NCBI GenBank assembly: GCA_002877855.1
Contig: PNIA01000009.1
Coordinates: forward strand, 1-44,708
Direction: 5' to 3'
Length of the DNA: 44,708 nt
Source: Caldisphaera sp.
Lineage (GTDB): Archaea > Thermoproteota > Thermoprotei_A > Sulfolobales > Acidilobaceae
Positions 8,203-16,640 of this stretch are shown here, in pieces (within the stretch, counting starts at the first letter, position 1; each line of letters begins with the position of its first letter). A program made the position numbers and the translations under genes. The notes below the pieces were generated by a model. That model saw nothing but the letters and a program-made list of their open reading frames with translations. It ran no database searches and was not told where the DNA came from.

Positions 8203-9762
8203 ATGGTATTTGATGTAATATTAACTACTGATAGGACAATGATGAGTGATCATCATAAGCATGAGTTCTTAGGATTTATGACTACTGGACCATCTATTGG
8301 TCTACCAGAGTCGATCTGGAAATGGATAGCAGCACCTAAGCCAAAAGTAGATAAGCTGGGTAGGCCAGCTATAGCTCCTTATGGTATTAGAAAAATAGAA
8401 GCTGCTTTAATTGATTCTGGAATAAACGCAGCAGTGATTGATCCAGATCACATAAATAAGCACTTAGATACAGTAAAAGTAATAATGATAGGCCATCATG
8501 ATTATTTTGCATATGGTCCCCCAAGCAGCGAATGGTGGAGTATAACAGGCAAGGAGCCTATTAATAGAGTTTCATTTAGAAAATTCATGGAAAGCCCTGC
8601 TATAAGGAAAGCTAAAGAGAATGGGGTAAAAATAATTGTTGGCGGCCCTGCTGCTTGGCAGTGGTTATGGTCTCTTGAGGAATGGAAAAAATGGGGGGTT
8701 GATACAGTCGTAGACGGGGAAGCAGAAAAAGTTTCTGTTGAACTAGTTAAAAAAGCTCTTAACAATGAAGATTTGCCAGATTATGTTTTTATAGGACCTC
8801 CTGACGTTCCGTCATTGGATGAAATACCTAAGATAAAGCATGCAAGCGTAAATGGGCTTGTAGAAATAATGAGAGGATGCCCTAGAGGATGCAAGTTTTG
8901 TAGCGTAACTCTAAGAGCGTGGAGGTCTATACCGCCAGAAAAAGTTATAGAAGAAGTAAAATTAAACCTGAGTGAAGGTATCGATCAAATACTTCTTCAT
9001 AGTGAAGATAATTTACTTTATTTTGCTGATGGAATTAGGCCCAGGCCAGAGAAACTTTTGAAATTACACACAATGGTAAGAGAAATATCAGATTTACCTA
9101 TAGCATGGTCTCATGTGAGCTTAGCGGCTGTAAAATATGCAGAAGAAAACTATAAGTTAATATCAAAGCTTACAGATATCATGTATAGCGGGAATCAAGA
9201 TTTCTTAGGAGTAGAAATAGGCCTAGAAACAGGTAGTGTTAAGTTAGCCAAAAAAATCATGCCAGCTAAATCTGCCCCTTATAGCGCAGATAAGTGGCCC
9301 GATGTAGTTGAATCCGCATTCTCAATTTTAATGGATCACAATATAATTCCTGCAGTAACATTAATTGTTGGTCTTCCTGAAGAAGAGCCAGATGATGTAA
9401 TGGCTACAACAGAGCTCATAGAAAGGTTAAGACCATATAGGAGCTTAATAGTTCCTATGTTCTTTGTCCCAATGGGTCAATTAAAAGAAAGGGATTGGTT
9501 TAGAAAGAATTTCTTAACAAGAGAACACATAGATCTACTTAAAGCAACTTTAAACCATAGCACTTATTGGGCAAAAGACATAGTTAGTAGATTTTATATT
9601 AAAGGATTCAAATATGGCCCCGTAAGGTTTTTACTAAATTACATAACCGACTACATACAGAAGAAGGCTTTGATAGCTGCTGAGATGGTAGAAAAAAGTT
9701 GGGAAGAAGATAAATTAAAGAATAAAAGCAAAGAACAGATATCAACAAAAATACAAGTATAA
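8203..9762 (+). CDS. B12-binding-domain radical SAM protein
   Basis: A 519-residue enzyme. The N-terminal half (to about residue 200) looks like a cobalamin-binding Rossmann domain, with IGHHDYFAYG and KIIVGGPAAWQW before VDGEAEK. The radical SAM core follows with the cluster motif C226-P-R-G-C230-K-F-C233, which binds the [4Fe-4S] cluster that cleaves S-adenosylmethionine. Downstream segments (GLETGSVKLAKKIMP and VTLIVGLPEEEPDDV) fit the rest of the partial barrel. Such proteins catalyse radical methylations or ring rearrangements, and the substrate here is unknown. The ATG at 8203 is chosen because GGTGA at 8193-8197, which makes the apparent earlier GTG start at 8194, is the ribosome site. 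It forms an operon with the 84-residue gene. Confidence 0.88.
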   Translation: MVFDVILTTDRTMMSDHHKHEFLGFMTTGPSIGLPESIWKWIAAPKPKVDKLGRPAIAPYGIRKIEAALIDSGINAAVIDPDHINKHLDTVKVIMIGHHDYFAYGPPSSEWWSITGKEPINRVSFRKFMESPAIRKAKENGVKIIVGGPAAWQWLWSLEEWKKWGVDTVVDGEAEKVSVELVKKALNNEDLPDYVFIGPPDVPSLDEIPKIKHASVNGLVEIMRGCPRGCKFCSVTLRAWRSIPPEKVIEEVKLNLSEGIDQILLHSEDNLLYFADGIRPRPEKLLKLHTMVREISDLPIAWSHVSLAAVKYAEENYKLISKLTDIMYSGNQDFLGVEIGLETGSVKLAKKIMPAKSAPYSADKWPDVVESAFSILMDHNIIPAVTLIVGLPEEEPDDVMATTELIERLRPYRSLIVPMFFVPMGQLKERDWFRKNFLTREHIDLLKATLNHSTYWAKDIVSRFYIKGFKYGPVRFLLNYITDYIQKKALIAAEMVEKSWEEDKLKNKSKEQISTKIQV

Positions 9763-9834
9763 ACTATTTTAATTTTGAAGATAACATAATAATTTAATTC
9801 TTTTTTAATTACATCATGCTATTGGGAATTAAGT

Positions 9835-10743
9835 TTGAATAGAAGAAATTTATTAATGATTGCAGTGCTATTAATTATAATGATTGCAGTGCTCTCCATA
9901 ATTACAGAAAATCCAATTAAAATCATCTATATAATATACAAAGGTAACATTTTATTACTATATTCATTCTTATTAATAACTTTATCAGAAATTATAAAAT
10001 CGTTCAGGCTCTATTACATATGCAATTCATCAAAAAAATGCAAAATAAATTTTATCGAAGCTATGGAAATTCAATTTAACGGATTCTTTGCAGGAACGAT
10101 TACCCCAGGAAATTTTGGAGGTGTTTTCACAATTGCTGGATTAATAAGTAAATACTCTCAAACTCCAATGGGAGAAGCATTTGGTATTTCTTCTCTTCAG
10201 TCATTTTTTGACGGCATAATACCATCAGTTGTATCATTTGTATTATCATTATATTATCTACCCAAATCTATAGGTATAACTATTTTCTCTTTTTTAACCA
10301 TAATATTTTGGATTTTAGTTTTTAATGTTAACATAAAAAATTTGTTTATGAAACTTATTAGTAAAATAGGAAAAGATAATATAAAGCAAAGAATAATATA
10401 TGAGATAGATAGATTCCAAAACTTACTTAGAGTTGCTGGAAATAAGAAAATAATAATAAATTCCATAGCTATTACATTAGTTGCATATATAATCCAAGTA
10501 TTTTCAATAAGAATTTTATTAAAAAATTTAGATATAACTTATTTAAATATCTTTATAGCTCTAATGTTTAACTATTCTATGGCATCATTTCCTACACCAG
10601 CTGGAGAAGGAGGAGCTGAATATGGGCTTGCATTATTATTACCTTTAAATGTTGTTATTTTATGGAGATTAACTTATGTTTTTTCAGGTCTAATATCGGG
10701 AGGCTTTTCTTATTTAACTTTTAAGAAGCTGAAAAAATCATAA
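9835..10743 (+). CDS. UPF0104/LPG-synthase-TM-like integral membrane protein
   Basis: A 302-residue hydrophobic protein with about seven or eight membrane segments. The pattern resembles the flippase-like transmembrane family related to the membrane domain of lysylphosphatidylglycerol synthase: a short charged loop after the second segment (ETIKSFRLYY-like region), the GFFAGTITPGNFGG segment, and near the C-terminus FPTPAGEGGAEYG. The last two are conserved signatures of this family. Archaeal members are thought to move or modify lipid-linked molecules, but no activity is established. The TTG start lacks a strong ribosome motif. It follows the radical SAM gene by 72 bases and may or may not share its transcript. 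Confidence 0.75.
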   Translation: MNRRNLLMIAVLLIIMIAVLSIITENPIKIIYIIYKGNILLLYSFLLITLSEIIKSFRLYYICNSSKKCKINFIEAMEIQFNGFFAGTITPGNFGGVFTIAGLISKYSQTPMGEAFGISSLQSFFDGIIPSVVSFVLSLYYLPKSIGITIFSFLTIIFWILVFNVNIKNLFMKLISKIGKDNIKQRIIYEIDRFQNLLRVAGNKKIIINSIAITLVAYIIQVFSIRILLKNLDITYLNIFIALMFNYSMASFPTPAGEGGAEYGLALLLPLNVVILWRLTYVFSGLISGGFSYLTFKKLKKS

Positions 10744-10799
10744 AAGCATATTTAAATATTTTCACCCTTATTTTATCAAATGATCTGAGGTGAAAAGAA

Positions 10800-11552
10800 A
10801 TTTCAATAGAAGAAAATAAAAGAATAGTAATAAGCCCACCAACACATCCAATATTTATGGGATTTTATCTAATGGCAGGAGTTATTATAGCATTAATAGC
10901 CTTTAGATTTCCAGTATATATAGCGCAGTCATCTACCTTAAGTTACGCTCTTCCTTTAGGCATACTATCTGCAATACTAATAGTATTGAGTCCAGCTTTG
11001 AGTTTTGTAAACCTTATAGTGAAAAGGATCAGAACTGGAATAATAGAAAATGTATTAGAATTACAATACGTTGATTTTTTTGGGATTCCTATACCAGTTC
11101 CTAAAATGACTTTTAGAGAAGAGACCATGTCTATTGCCGTTAATATAGGAGGAGCTTTAGTTCCCTTATTTGTTTCAATAACATTATTCATATTAATGAT
11201 TTATTCCCCATATTCAAAAATATTTTACATGGCTTTTATTGCTTCTCTTCTTATTAATACTTTAACAACATATTTTTTGGCAAAGCCTATAAAAGGTGTT
11301 GGAATAGCAGTGCCAGCATTTATACCGCCCATTATATCATCAATTCCAGCAATATTAATCGCTGGAATAAGTCCAGCTGCTGCTTCAGCAGCATATATTA
11401 GCGGATCCATGGGCAGCTTGTTGGGAGCAGATATATTGCATTTAGCAAAAGATCCTGAAAAAATATTTGCTCCTTTAGTAAGCATTGGTGGAGCAGGAAT
11501 TTTTGATGGAGTATTTATAACAGGTTTAATTGCGTTTGTAATAGCATATTAA
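10800..11552 (+). CDS. DUF1614-type membrane protein, apparent ATT start
   Basis: A 250-residue protein with about seven membrane segments and Gly/Ala/Pro-rich turns (GIAVPAFIPPIISSIPA, SGSMGSLLGADILHL, GGAGIFDGVF) typical of the DUF1614 family, whose function is unknown. The first ATG (10857) would remove a conserved-looking lead segment (SPPTHPIF) and has no ribosome site. A strong GAGGTGA lies at 10787-10793, and exactly six bases later, in frame, is ATT at 10800. An in-frame TGA at 10791 rules out anything earlier, and no ATG, GTG or TTG occurs between 10800 and 10857. I therefore propose ATT as initiator; the conservative alternative is ATG 10857 (231 residues). Its TAA directly abuts the stop of the convergent trm5 gene. 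Confidence 0.7.
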   Translation: MSIEENKRIVISPPTHPIFMGFYLMAGVIIALIAFRFPVYIAQSSTLSYALPLGILSAILIVLSPALSFVNLIVKRIRTGIIENVLELQYVDFFGIPIPVPKMTFREETMSIAVNIGGALVPLFVSITLFILMIYSPYSKIFYMAFIASLLINTLTTYFLAKPIKGVGIAVPAFIPPIISSIPAILIAGISPAAASAAYISGSMGSLLGADILHLAKDPEKIFAPLVSIGGAGIFDGVFITGLIAFVIAY

Positions 11553-12566
11553 TCATATTTTTATGTTTATCTCATAGATTGACTGTTTTGGGCTATAATC
11601 TAATACCCTTCTGACTTGCGATATCTCGAAACTATAATTGCAATTTACTTTTAATTGATCCAAAATTATATTTAAATTTTGTTTTTTATTGTCTAATAAA
11701 GTATATAGATGTATATTACCTTGATTTTTTATTAGATTGCATGCTGCTCTTAAAAAAGAAAGAGAACCTGTAGGATGATTCATTATTATTCTATCAAATT
11801 TAGTTTTAATAATATTGTCAAGGTTCATAGAGTCACTTCTTATAAAAAATGTTTCTCCTTTTAATGTCTTTTTATTAATTTTTGCATTCAAAGATGCAAG
11901 ACTTATAGCATAGGGATTTAAATCAACACCTATAACCCTTGATATTCTTTTCTTAGCAATGTTTAATGCAAAACCTCCTACGCCTGTAAACATATCTAAT
12001 ACAAATTCTCCATCTTTTACCATATCTGCTATCCTATTATGCTCCCCCCCAAGTCTTGGGTTGAAATAAACCTTTTTTATATCAATGTAGAAAATCAAAC
12101 CATTTTCTTTATACAAAGTTAATGTATTATCCTTTCCATAAAGTAATATGAGTTTTGGTACTCTAAATTCCCCCTCTGTATCTATTTTTGCATATACACT
12201 TTCTATATTAGGATTAATCCTAGCAATTTCACTTGCTGCTTTTCTCAATATTTCCAAGTTACCTTTATAATTTATTATTGCTATTTTACCTATTATTAGA
12301 TAACTAGATATGCCTTCTATAATTGCATTTAATTTCTTTGATTTAAATTTATATTCTTCAAATAATTCATTACAAATTTCAAAAGGAAAATGTTTTCCAA
12401 TCTCATTTAAAGATTTTTCATTTACTATAGGAATCAATAAATAATTGCCTTCTTTTCTTGGCCTTAAATCCTGATTCAATAAACCCATCTCTTTCAATAT
12501 ATTAATAGCATTATTTCCCAACTCTTTATACACTTTAATGCATTTACTACTTATTTTGTCAGGCAT
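11553..12566 (-). CDS. trm5: Trm5-type tRNA (guanine-37-N1) methyltransferase
   Basis: A 337-residue class I SAM-dependent methyltransferase of the Trm5 group, which methylates N1 of G37 next to the anticodon; in archaea some paralogues also act in wyosine synthesis. Evidence includes the PRLGGEHNRIAD segment, the SAM loop D191-M-F-T-G-V-G-G-F, the second acidic strand GVDLNPYAISLA, and a motif IV region R-I-I-M-N263-H-P-T-G-S. In many Trm5 proteins this last site reads NLP or NPP, so the His is unusual. The N-terminal region (about 1-160) corresponds to the D1/D2 RNA-recognition domains. The ATG start follows AGGTAA. It is convergent with the DUF1614 gene with no base between the stops. Confidence 0.85.
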   Translation of the reverse strand: MPDKISSKCIKVYKELGNNAINILKEMGLLNQDLRPRKEGNYLLIPIVNEKSLNEIGKHFPFEICNELFEEYKFKSKKLNAIIEGISSYLIIGKIAIINYKGNLEILRKAASEIARINPNIESVYAKIDTEGEFRVPKLILLYGKDNTLTLYKENGLIFYIDIKKVYFNPRLGGEHNRIADMVKDGEFVLDMFTGVGGFALNIAKKRISRVIGVDLNPYAISLASLNAKINKKTLKGETFFIRSDSMNLDNIIKTKFDRIIMNHPTGSLSFLRAACNLIKNQGNIHLYTLLDNKKQNLNIILDQLKVNCNYSFEISQVRRVLDYSPKQSIYEINIKI

Positions 12567-12589
12567 TACAATTACCTATTTACATCCAA

Positions 12590-12597
12590 TTTATTAA
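12590..12597 (+). promoter_or_regulatory. TATA box of the RNase P RNA gene
   Basis: TTTATTAA is centred about 27 bases upstream of the first base of the P1 helix (12621), at the expected archaeal distance, in the short gap after the start of trm5. Confidence 0.5.
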
Positions 12598-12620
12598 TTC
12601 TACCTGATCTATATAATTTT

Positions 12621-12932
12621 GTAGGCCAGGATAGTGGCTGACGGGCCTATTGGCCTGAGGAAACACCGCCCTCTCGGTGGCAGCTGGGCCTCTGGCTGAG
12701 GTGATACCTCAGGCAACGGCACAGAAACGAAACGGCCTCCATTATATGATAATGATGCAGCAAGATCTTCTTGGCAACAAGAAGATAGTAATCTGCTGAA
12801 GATAATGGAGGATGCGATGAAACGGCCGACCCCAGCGGAGCAAGGTAGAGGGCTATGAGGAGCCACGCAAGCCCTCTAAATCCGCAGAGTCAAATGCCAC
12901 TAAACAGAAGGCGGGTTATTATCCTGGCCTAC
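12621..12932 (+). ncRNA. rnpB: RNase P RNA (archaeal)
   Basis: The catalytic RNA of RNase P, which trims tRNA 5' leaders. It is a GC-rich island of about 312 bases in AT-rich DNA. The P1 helix is explicit: GTAGGCCAGGATA at the 5' end pairs perfectly with TATCCTGGCCTAC at 12920-12932. Conserved regions are readable: CR-I GAGGAAACACCGCC (12657-12670), the CR-II/III area GGCACAGAAACG (about 12718-12729), CR-IV around CCAGCGGAGCAAG (about 12832-12844) and CR-V AACAGAAGGCGGGTTA (12903-12918). A long P12-like arm (CCTCCATTAT pairing with ATAATGGAGG, capped by a CTTCTT/AAGAAG hairpin) lies in the specificity half. The reverse strand carries an open frame here that is only a shadow. The partner protein Rpp29 is encoded at 39034-39306. 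Confidence 0.95.
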
Positions 12933-13069
12933 AAATATTTACGATAGTTAGAAAAATCGTTTATCTAAAAGCATAAAGGTATCTTAATAAAAGATTTTTA
13001 TTATAATTATAGATTAAGATGAGGTTTTATAGACTACTTATATCTTATTATACTTGTATGGTGGACAGT

Positions 13070-13918
13070 TTGTCAACCGAAAAATATGGAATCGTAATAA
13101 AACCCAATAGTACAACTGCAAAAGAAATTGCTTTAAAAGTTATAAAAGTTCTTACTAAATACAATAAACAACCAATTTTAGAAAAAGAAAGCAAAGAAAA
13201 CTACAGCGATATAAACACTATAGATGATTTTAACATTGAAATAAATCCACCTAACAAAATTATTGTAATTGGGGGCGATGGAACTTTATTAAGAACTGTA
13301 ATGAGAGAAAAGACAGGAAACTCAATAATAATGGCTATTAGAGCTGGGAAAAGAGGTTTTATGTTAGACGTGGAAGAATATGAAGTAGAAAACAAAGTCT
13401 ATGAATTTATAAATAACAAGTTCACTTTGGTTGAGTATCCCAGATTACAACCTATATTTAACGGAGAAACTAAAAATTGTGCTATGAATGATATAGTAAT
13501 TTTTACCTCAGATGGATCGTTAGTTAAGCTTGATGCATATTATAATGGAGATAGAATCTATGGTGTTGATGGAGATGGTATAGTTGTATCAACAACAATT
13601 GGCTCAACAGCCTACAGCCTAAGCGCAGGAGGGCCTATAATTGATCCCAGGCTAAATTCTATAATTTTAACCCCATTAAATCCAGTTCAACTTCATATAA
13701 GACCTGTAGTATTTCCATATAGTGGATATATTGATATTAATATAAAAGATGACAGCGGAAATTATTTCATAAATATTGATGGACAAGAAAAAATAGCAAG
13801 CAGGTCTAAGTCTTCTCTTAGAATAACTTTATGCGATAAACCAGCAAAAATAGCAAGATTTAGATGGTGGGAAAGCTATTATGAGAGACTATTCTCTAGG
13901 TTATTATCATACTGGTAA
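13070..13918 (+). CDS. nadK: NAD kinase (ATP/polyphosphate-NAD kinase)
   Basis: This enzyme phosphorylates NAD to NADP. Signature motifs are the GGDGT loop (residues 68-72), the catalytic-region Asp/Asn pair in CAMNDIVIF, the GVDGDGIVVSTTIGSTAYSLSAGGPI block that binds NAD, and a terminal INIDGQE strand. These match archaeal NAD kinases of about 280 residues. The frame can be opened upstream to ATG 13019 (299 residues), but family members start close to the first strand (KYGIVIKPN), and GGTGG at 13060-13064 lies about five bases before TTG 13070, so I chose that. A TATA-like run near 13000 would give a leader containing this site. The last 38 bases overlap the start of the Nob1-like gene. Confidence 0.9.
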   Translation: MSTEKYGIVIKPNSTTAKEIALKVIKVLTKYNKQPILEKESKENYSDINTIDDFNIEINPPNKIIVIGGDGTLLRTVMREKTGNSIIMAIRAGKRGFMLDVEEYEVENKVYEFINNKFTLVEYPRLQPIFNGETKNCAMNDIVIFTSDGSLVKLDAYYNGDRIYGVDGDGIVVSTTIGSTAYSLSAGGPIIDPRLNSIILTPLNPVQLHIRPVVFPYSGYIDINIKDDSGNYFINIDGQEKIASRSKSSLRITLCDKPAKIARFRWWESYYERLFSRLLSYW

Positions 13919-14312
13919 TAATTGCATAATATTAGATACTGGAGCCATATTTTCAGGGTTTGTATTAAGTAATTTGGATAAGAGTATAACTACTTCATCT
14001 GTTATACAAGAAGTAAAAGATGAGGCATCCAAAAATATATTAAATATAATTATAAATGCAGATAAGCTATCTATAATAGATCCTGATACTAAATTTTTAT
14101 TAAAAATAAAAGAAGAGGCAAAGAAATGGAAACTTTCTAGCAAACTAAGTAAAACTGATCTAGATGTTTTAGCGCTATCTTTACAATACAAAGAAAAATG
14201 CGAAGAAGTTTATTTAGCAACAGACGATTATTCGATTCAAAAATTAGCTGTAAAACTTGGAATTAAAATAATAAAAATCAAGTATAAAGGTATTAAAGAA
14301 TTAAAGAAATAA
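13881..14312 (+). CDS. nob1: Nob1-like PIN-domain endoribonuclease
   Basis: A 143-residue PIN-fold protein. The acidic residues of the single metal-dependent active site are visible: Asp in IILDTGAIFSG, Glu in VIQEVKDEA, Asp in LSKTDLDVLALS and Asp pair in YLATDDYSIQ. The TSSVIQEVKDE and TDDYSIQKLA signatures match Nob1, which cuts the 3' end of pre-16S rRNA. Archaeal Nob1 proteins commonly carry a zinc ribbon after the PIN domain; here the protein ends right after the fold (GIKELKK) and no cysteine cluster follows. Translation probably starts at ATG 13881, inside the end of nadK, after a GGTGGG. Alternatively it is a general PIN/VapC-type nuclease, but the motif spacing favours Nob1. Confidence 0.72.
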   Translation: MRDYSLGYYHTGNNCIILDTGAIFSGFVLSNLDKSITTSSVIQEVKDEASKNILNIIINADKLSIIDPDTKFLLKIKEEAKKWKLSSKLSKTDLDVLALSLQYKEKCEEVYLATDDYSIQKLAVKLGIKIIKIKYKGIKELKK

Positions 14313-14339
14313 ATACAATATTAAATAATTTTAAATGAT

Positions 14340-15677
14340 TTAATTGCCGTCTGATATAGTATGAATTTCTAGTAAAGATTTTTCATAATTCCTATCTATT
14401 ACTTCCCCTCTAAGATCGAAGTATGTAGCATTACTTATTTTTACTTTTACTCTCTTACCAATTAAATCGCTATCACCTTTAATTGCAATAGGAAAATAAT
14501 TATTTAATCTTGCCATAACATAATTCTTCTTAAATCCATGAGACGTAACTAATGCTTCGTATTCGTTACCAACATACTTTTTATATATATCCAAATCTAT
14601 TTGCTTAATTACTTCATTTAAAATTAGACTTCTTTCCTTTTTTATTGGCTCTGGAACTTGCTCCATATATGCTGCCTTAGTTCTTGGTCTTATACTGTAT
14701 TGAGCTAAGTAAACCCTTTCAAATCTTAAATCTTTAACAAGTTTGACCGTATTTTGAAAAGCCTCTTCATCTTCTCCTGGATGTCCAACTATAATGTCTG
14801 TAGCAAATAAAGAATCTGGATATTTAGATTTTATTTTGTTATGTAATTGCTTATAATCATCTATAGTATAATTTCTATTCATTATTTTTAAAACTTCATC
14901 ATCTCCTGATTGGACTGGTATGTGGAAGAATTTGAATATCCTTTCATCATTATAATAACTAAGTAAATTATCAATTATTTCAATTGACTTATCTGGTGTC
15001 ATCATTCCAATTCTTATTCTATAATCTCCTTTTATTTTATCTAATATTGTGTTAATCAAATCATCAAGTCTAAATTTAGGATTAAAATCTAATCCATAAG
15101 CGGCTATATCTTGACCAGTTAATCTAATTTCTTTAACGCCATTTTTTACTAGCTTCTCAAAGACTTCTATAATAATTCTGGGCTTATATGATCTTAAAGT
15201 TTTTCTAGCCAATTTCGTAATGCAGAAACTACAATTATCAACACAGCCTTCTTCTATCATAATTGTTGCAATGCTGTCCTCTATGGGAGGTGTTGGAATA
15301 AAATCTGTATTCCTCTCACCATCAATTAATACTATTTTATCTTTATTATTAACAACTTCTAATATCCTAGTTACGTTTTGAGGAGATATTAGGCTTGCGT
15401 TTTGGACAACTCTATTAATTAGAGATGGTCTAGCTTTAGCTAAACAACCTGAAACTATTAACTTTGAATTGCCGTAGTTTTTCTTAATTTCCTTAAGTCT
15501 CTTCAATATCTTTGCTTCCGTGTCTAATCTAACAGCACAAGTATTAACTATTATAATATCTGCTTCACTTATCTCTGATGTTTTTTCAAAATTGTTTTGA
15601 GATAATATAGAGTCCATAGTTGAGCTATCAAATTCCGAAAGAGCACAGCCAAATGTCTCGATGTAGTATTTTTTCAA
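14340..15677 (-). CDS. tRNA methylthiotransferase (MtaB/CDKAL1-like, for t6A37)
   Basis: A 445-residue radical SAM enzyme of the MiaB/MtaB family. Three domains are in order. The N-terminal UPF0004 domain has Cys11 (ETFGC), NTCAV and VSGCLAK, binding the auxiliary cluster. The radical SAM core has C145-V-D-N-C149-S-F-C152. The C-terminal TRAM domain lies from about residue 380 (YEALVTSHGFKKNYVM). Archaeal and eukaryotic members add a methylthio group to t6A37 to give ms2t6A. The usual Asn after the first Cys box (GCxxN) is Ser here (GCALS). The frame opens at 15692, but GAGTGA five bases ahead of TTG 15677 gives the family's short N-terminus (MKKYYIETFGC). Convergent with the Nob1-like gene. 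Confidence 0.88.
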   Translation of the reverse strand: MKKYYIETFGCALSEFDSSTMDSILSQNNFEKTSEISEADIIIVNTCAVRLDTEAKILKRLKEIKKNYGNSKLIVSGCLAKARPSLINRVVQNASLISPQNVTRILEVVNNKDKIVLIDGERNTDFIPTPPIEDSIATIMIEEGCVDNCSFCITKLARKTLRSYKPRIIIEVFEKLVKNGVKEIRLTGQDIAAYGLDFNPKFRLDDLINTILDKIKGDYRIRIGMMTPDKSIEIIDNLLSYYNDERIFKFFHIPVQSGDDEVLKIMNRNYTIDDYKQLHNKIKSKYPDSLFATDIIVGHPGEDEEAFQNTVKLVKDLRFERVYLAQYSIRPRTKAAYMEQVPEPIKKERSLILNEVIKQIDLDIYKKYVGNEYEALVTSHGFKKNYVMARLNNYFPIAIKGDSDLIGKRVKVKISNATYFDLRGEVIDRNYEKSLLEIHTISDGN

Positions 15678-16030
15678 GCGTTTCACTCTCAATAGCTATT
15701 TGCTACTAATTTATAAAACTTAAATTGTAATAAATTTTTACATTAACATTTATTATACTATATTGGGTGAAAATTTAATCAAAACTTAAAATTATAACTT
15801 TACACTTTATTCAAATCTTAAATTCAAATATTTCTATTATAATTTATTATAAAGAAGAAAAATAAATAAAAATTAAGAATTAGTAAAAAATAATATAGTC
15901 TAAAAGCTATTAATAAATAAATGAATATATGAGTAAAAATATTAACGTAATTTTCTCCAATATAAAAACTATAACGATTAATAAATTTTTTAATTTCTTA
16001 TTGAAGTAATATTGACTTTGTATTTTAATC
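15678..16030. other. AT-rich gap, no gene seen
   Basis: About 350 bases between the methylthiotransferase start and the dcd stop, almost entirely A and T. A short open frame reaching into dcd (15910-16092) is low-complexity and has no ribosome site. No C/D box pairs, GC-rich helices or repeats were found. A GGTGA at about 15765 is not followed by a usable start codon. Confidence 0.5.
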
Positions 16031-16561
16031 TTATTTATTGTTAAAAAATTTTGGGAGCCTAACTCCGGTTTGCCCTTTATAATTACCCTCATAGGGTTTT
16101 TCTGAAGGTGTTTCCATTTTAACTAATATTAAATGCAAAAACCTATCACCAGCATAAAGCTTTACCGGAAATTCGCTACCTATAACCTCGATGGTTAATT
16201 GACCTTCAAATCCTGCATCTGTAACAGTGCTAGGTATATATATTCCCGTTCTTGCCCATGTACTTCTTAAGTTGACTAAACCAGCAAGATAAGAAGGTAA
16301 CTTAATATATTCAAGAGTGTGAAGCAAATAATGTCTATGAGATTCTACTACAAAACTATCCGATGAATCGCACTCGTAAAATTCGTTAGCATTTCCAGGT
16401 TTATTCGGATCTAGAATAGTATTTGTTTTTTTAAATGCACAATATTCTCTTCCAAGCTTTAAATCTACTCCATTTTCCCTTATTGTATCATCACTCAAAG
16501 GATCTATTACTAATTCCCCCGATTTTAAAAGAATCTTAATGTCTCTATCGCTCAATATCAT
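16031..16561 (-). CDS. dcd: dCTP deaminase (dUTPase superfamily)
   Basis: A 176-residue trimeric enzyme converting dCTP to dUTP, the first step toward dTTP. The sequence begins with the hallmark MILSDRDIKILL. It contains GVDLKLG, the LVNLRSTWARTGIYIP stretch with the catalytic-site residues, and TDAGFEGQLTIEV, the nucleotide-binding strand pair. The C-terminus (EGNYKGQTGVRLPKFF) corresponds to the mobile lid seen in the family. The longest frame starts at TTG 16573, but GGGAG in those bases is the ribosome site for ATG 16561, which gives the normal N-terminus. It lies 79 bases downstream of pyrG in the same direction, which places CTP synthesis next to deoxycytidine nucleotide use. Confidence 0.94.
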   Translation of the reverse strand: MILSDRDIKILLKSGELVIDPLSDDTIRENGVDLKLGREYCAFKKTNTILDPNKPGNANEFYECDSSDSFVVESHRHYLLHTLEYIKLPSYLAGLVNLRSTWARTGIYIPSTVTDAGFEGQLTIEVIGSEFPVKLYAGDRFLHLILVKMETPSEKPYEGNYKGQTGVRLPKFFNNK

Positions 16562-16640
16562 ATTTTCTCCCAAACCAATAATAATTGGCTTATTATTTAT
16601 ATTTTTTAGATCTTAAGGTTAAATTTTAATTTATATCAAA

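Noticed and set aside
12609..12866. Open frame of 85 codons on the minus strand
   Set aside because: It lies entirely across the RNase P RNA, whose P1 pairing and conserved regions are explicit on the plus strand. The codon content is alien to the AT-rich neighbours.
15910..16092. 60-codon minus-strand frame overlapping dcd
   Set aside because: Its last part is out-of-frame dcd and the rest is low-complexity AT-rich sequence with no ribosome site.
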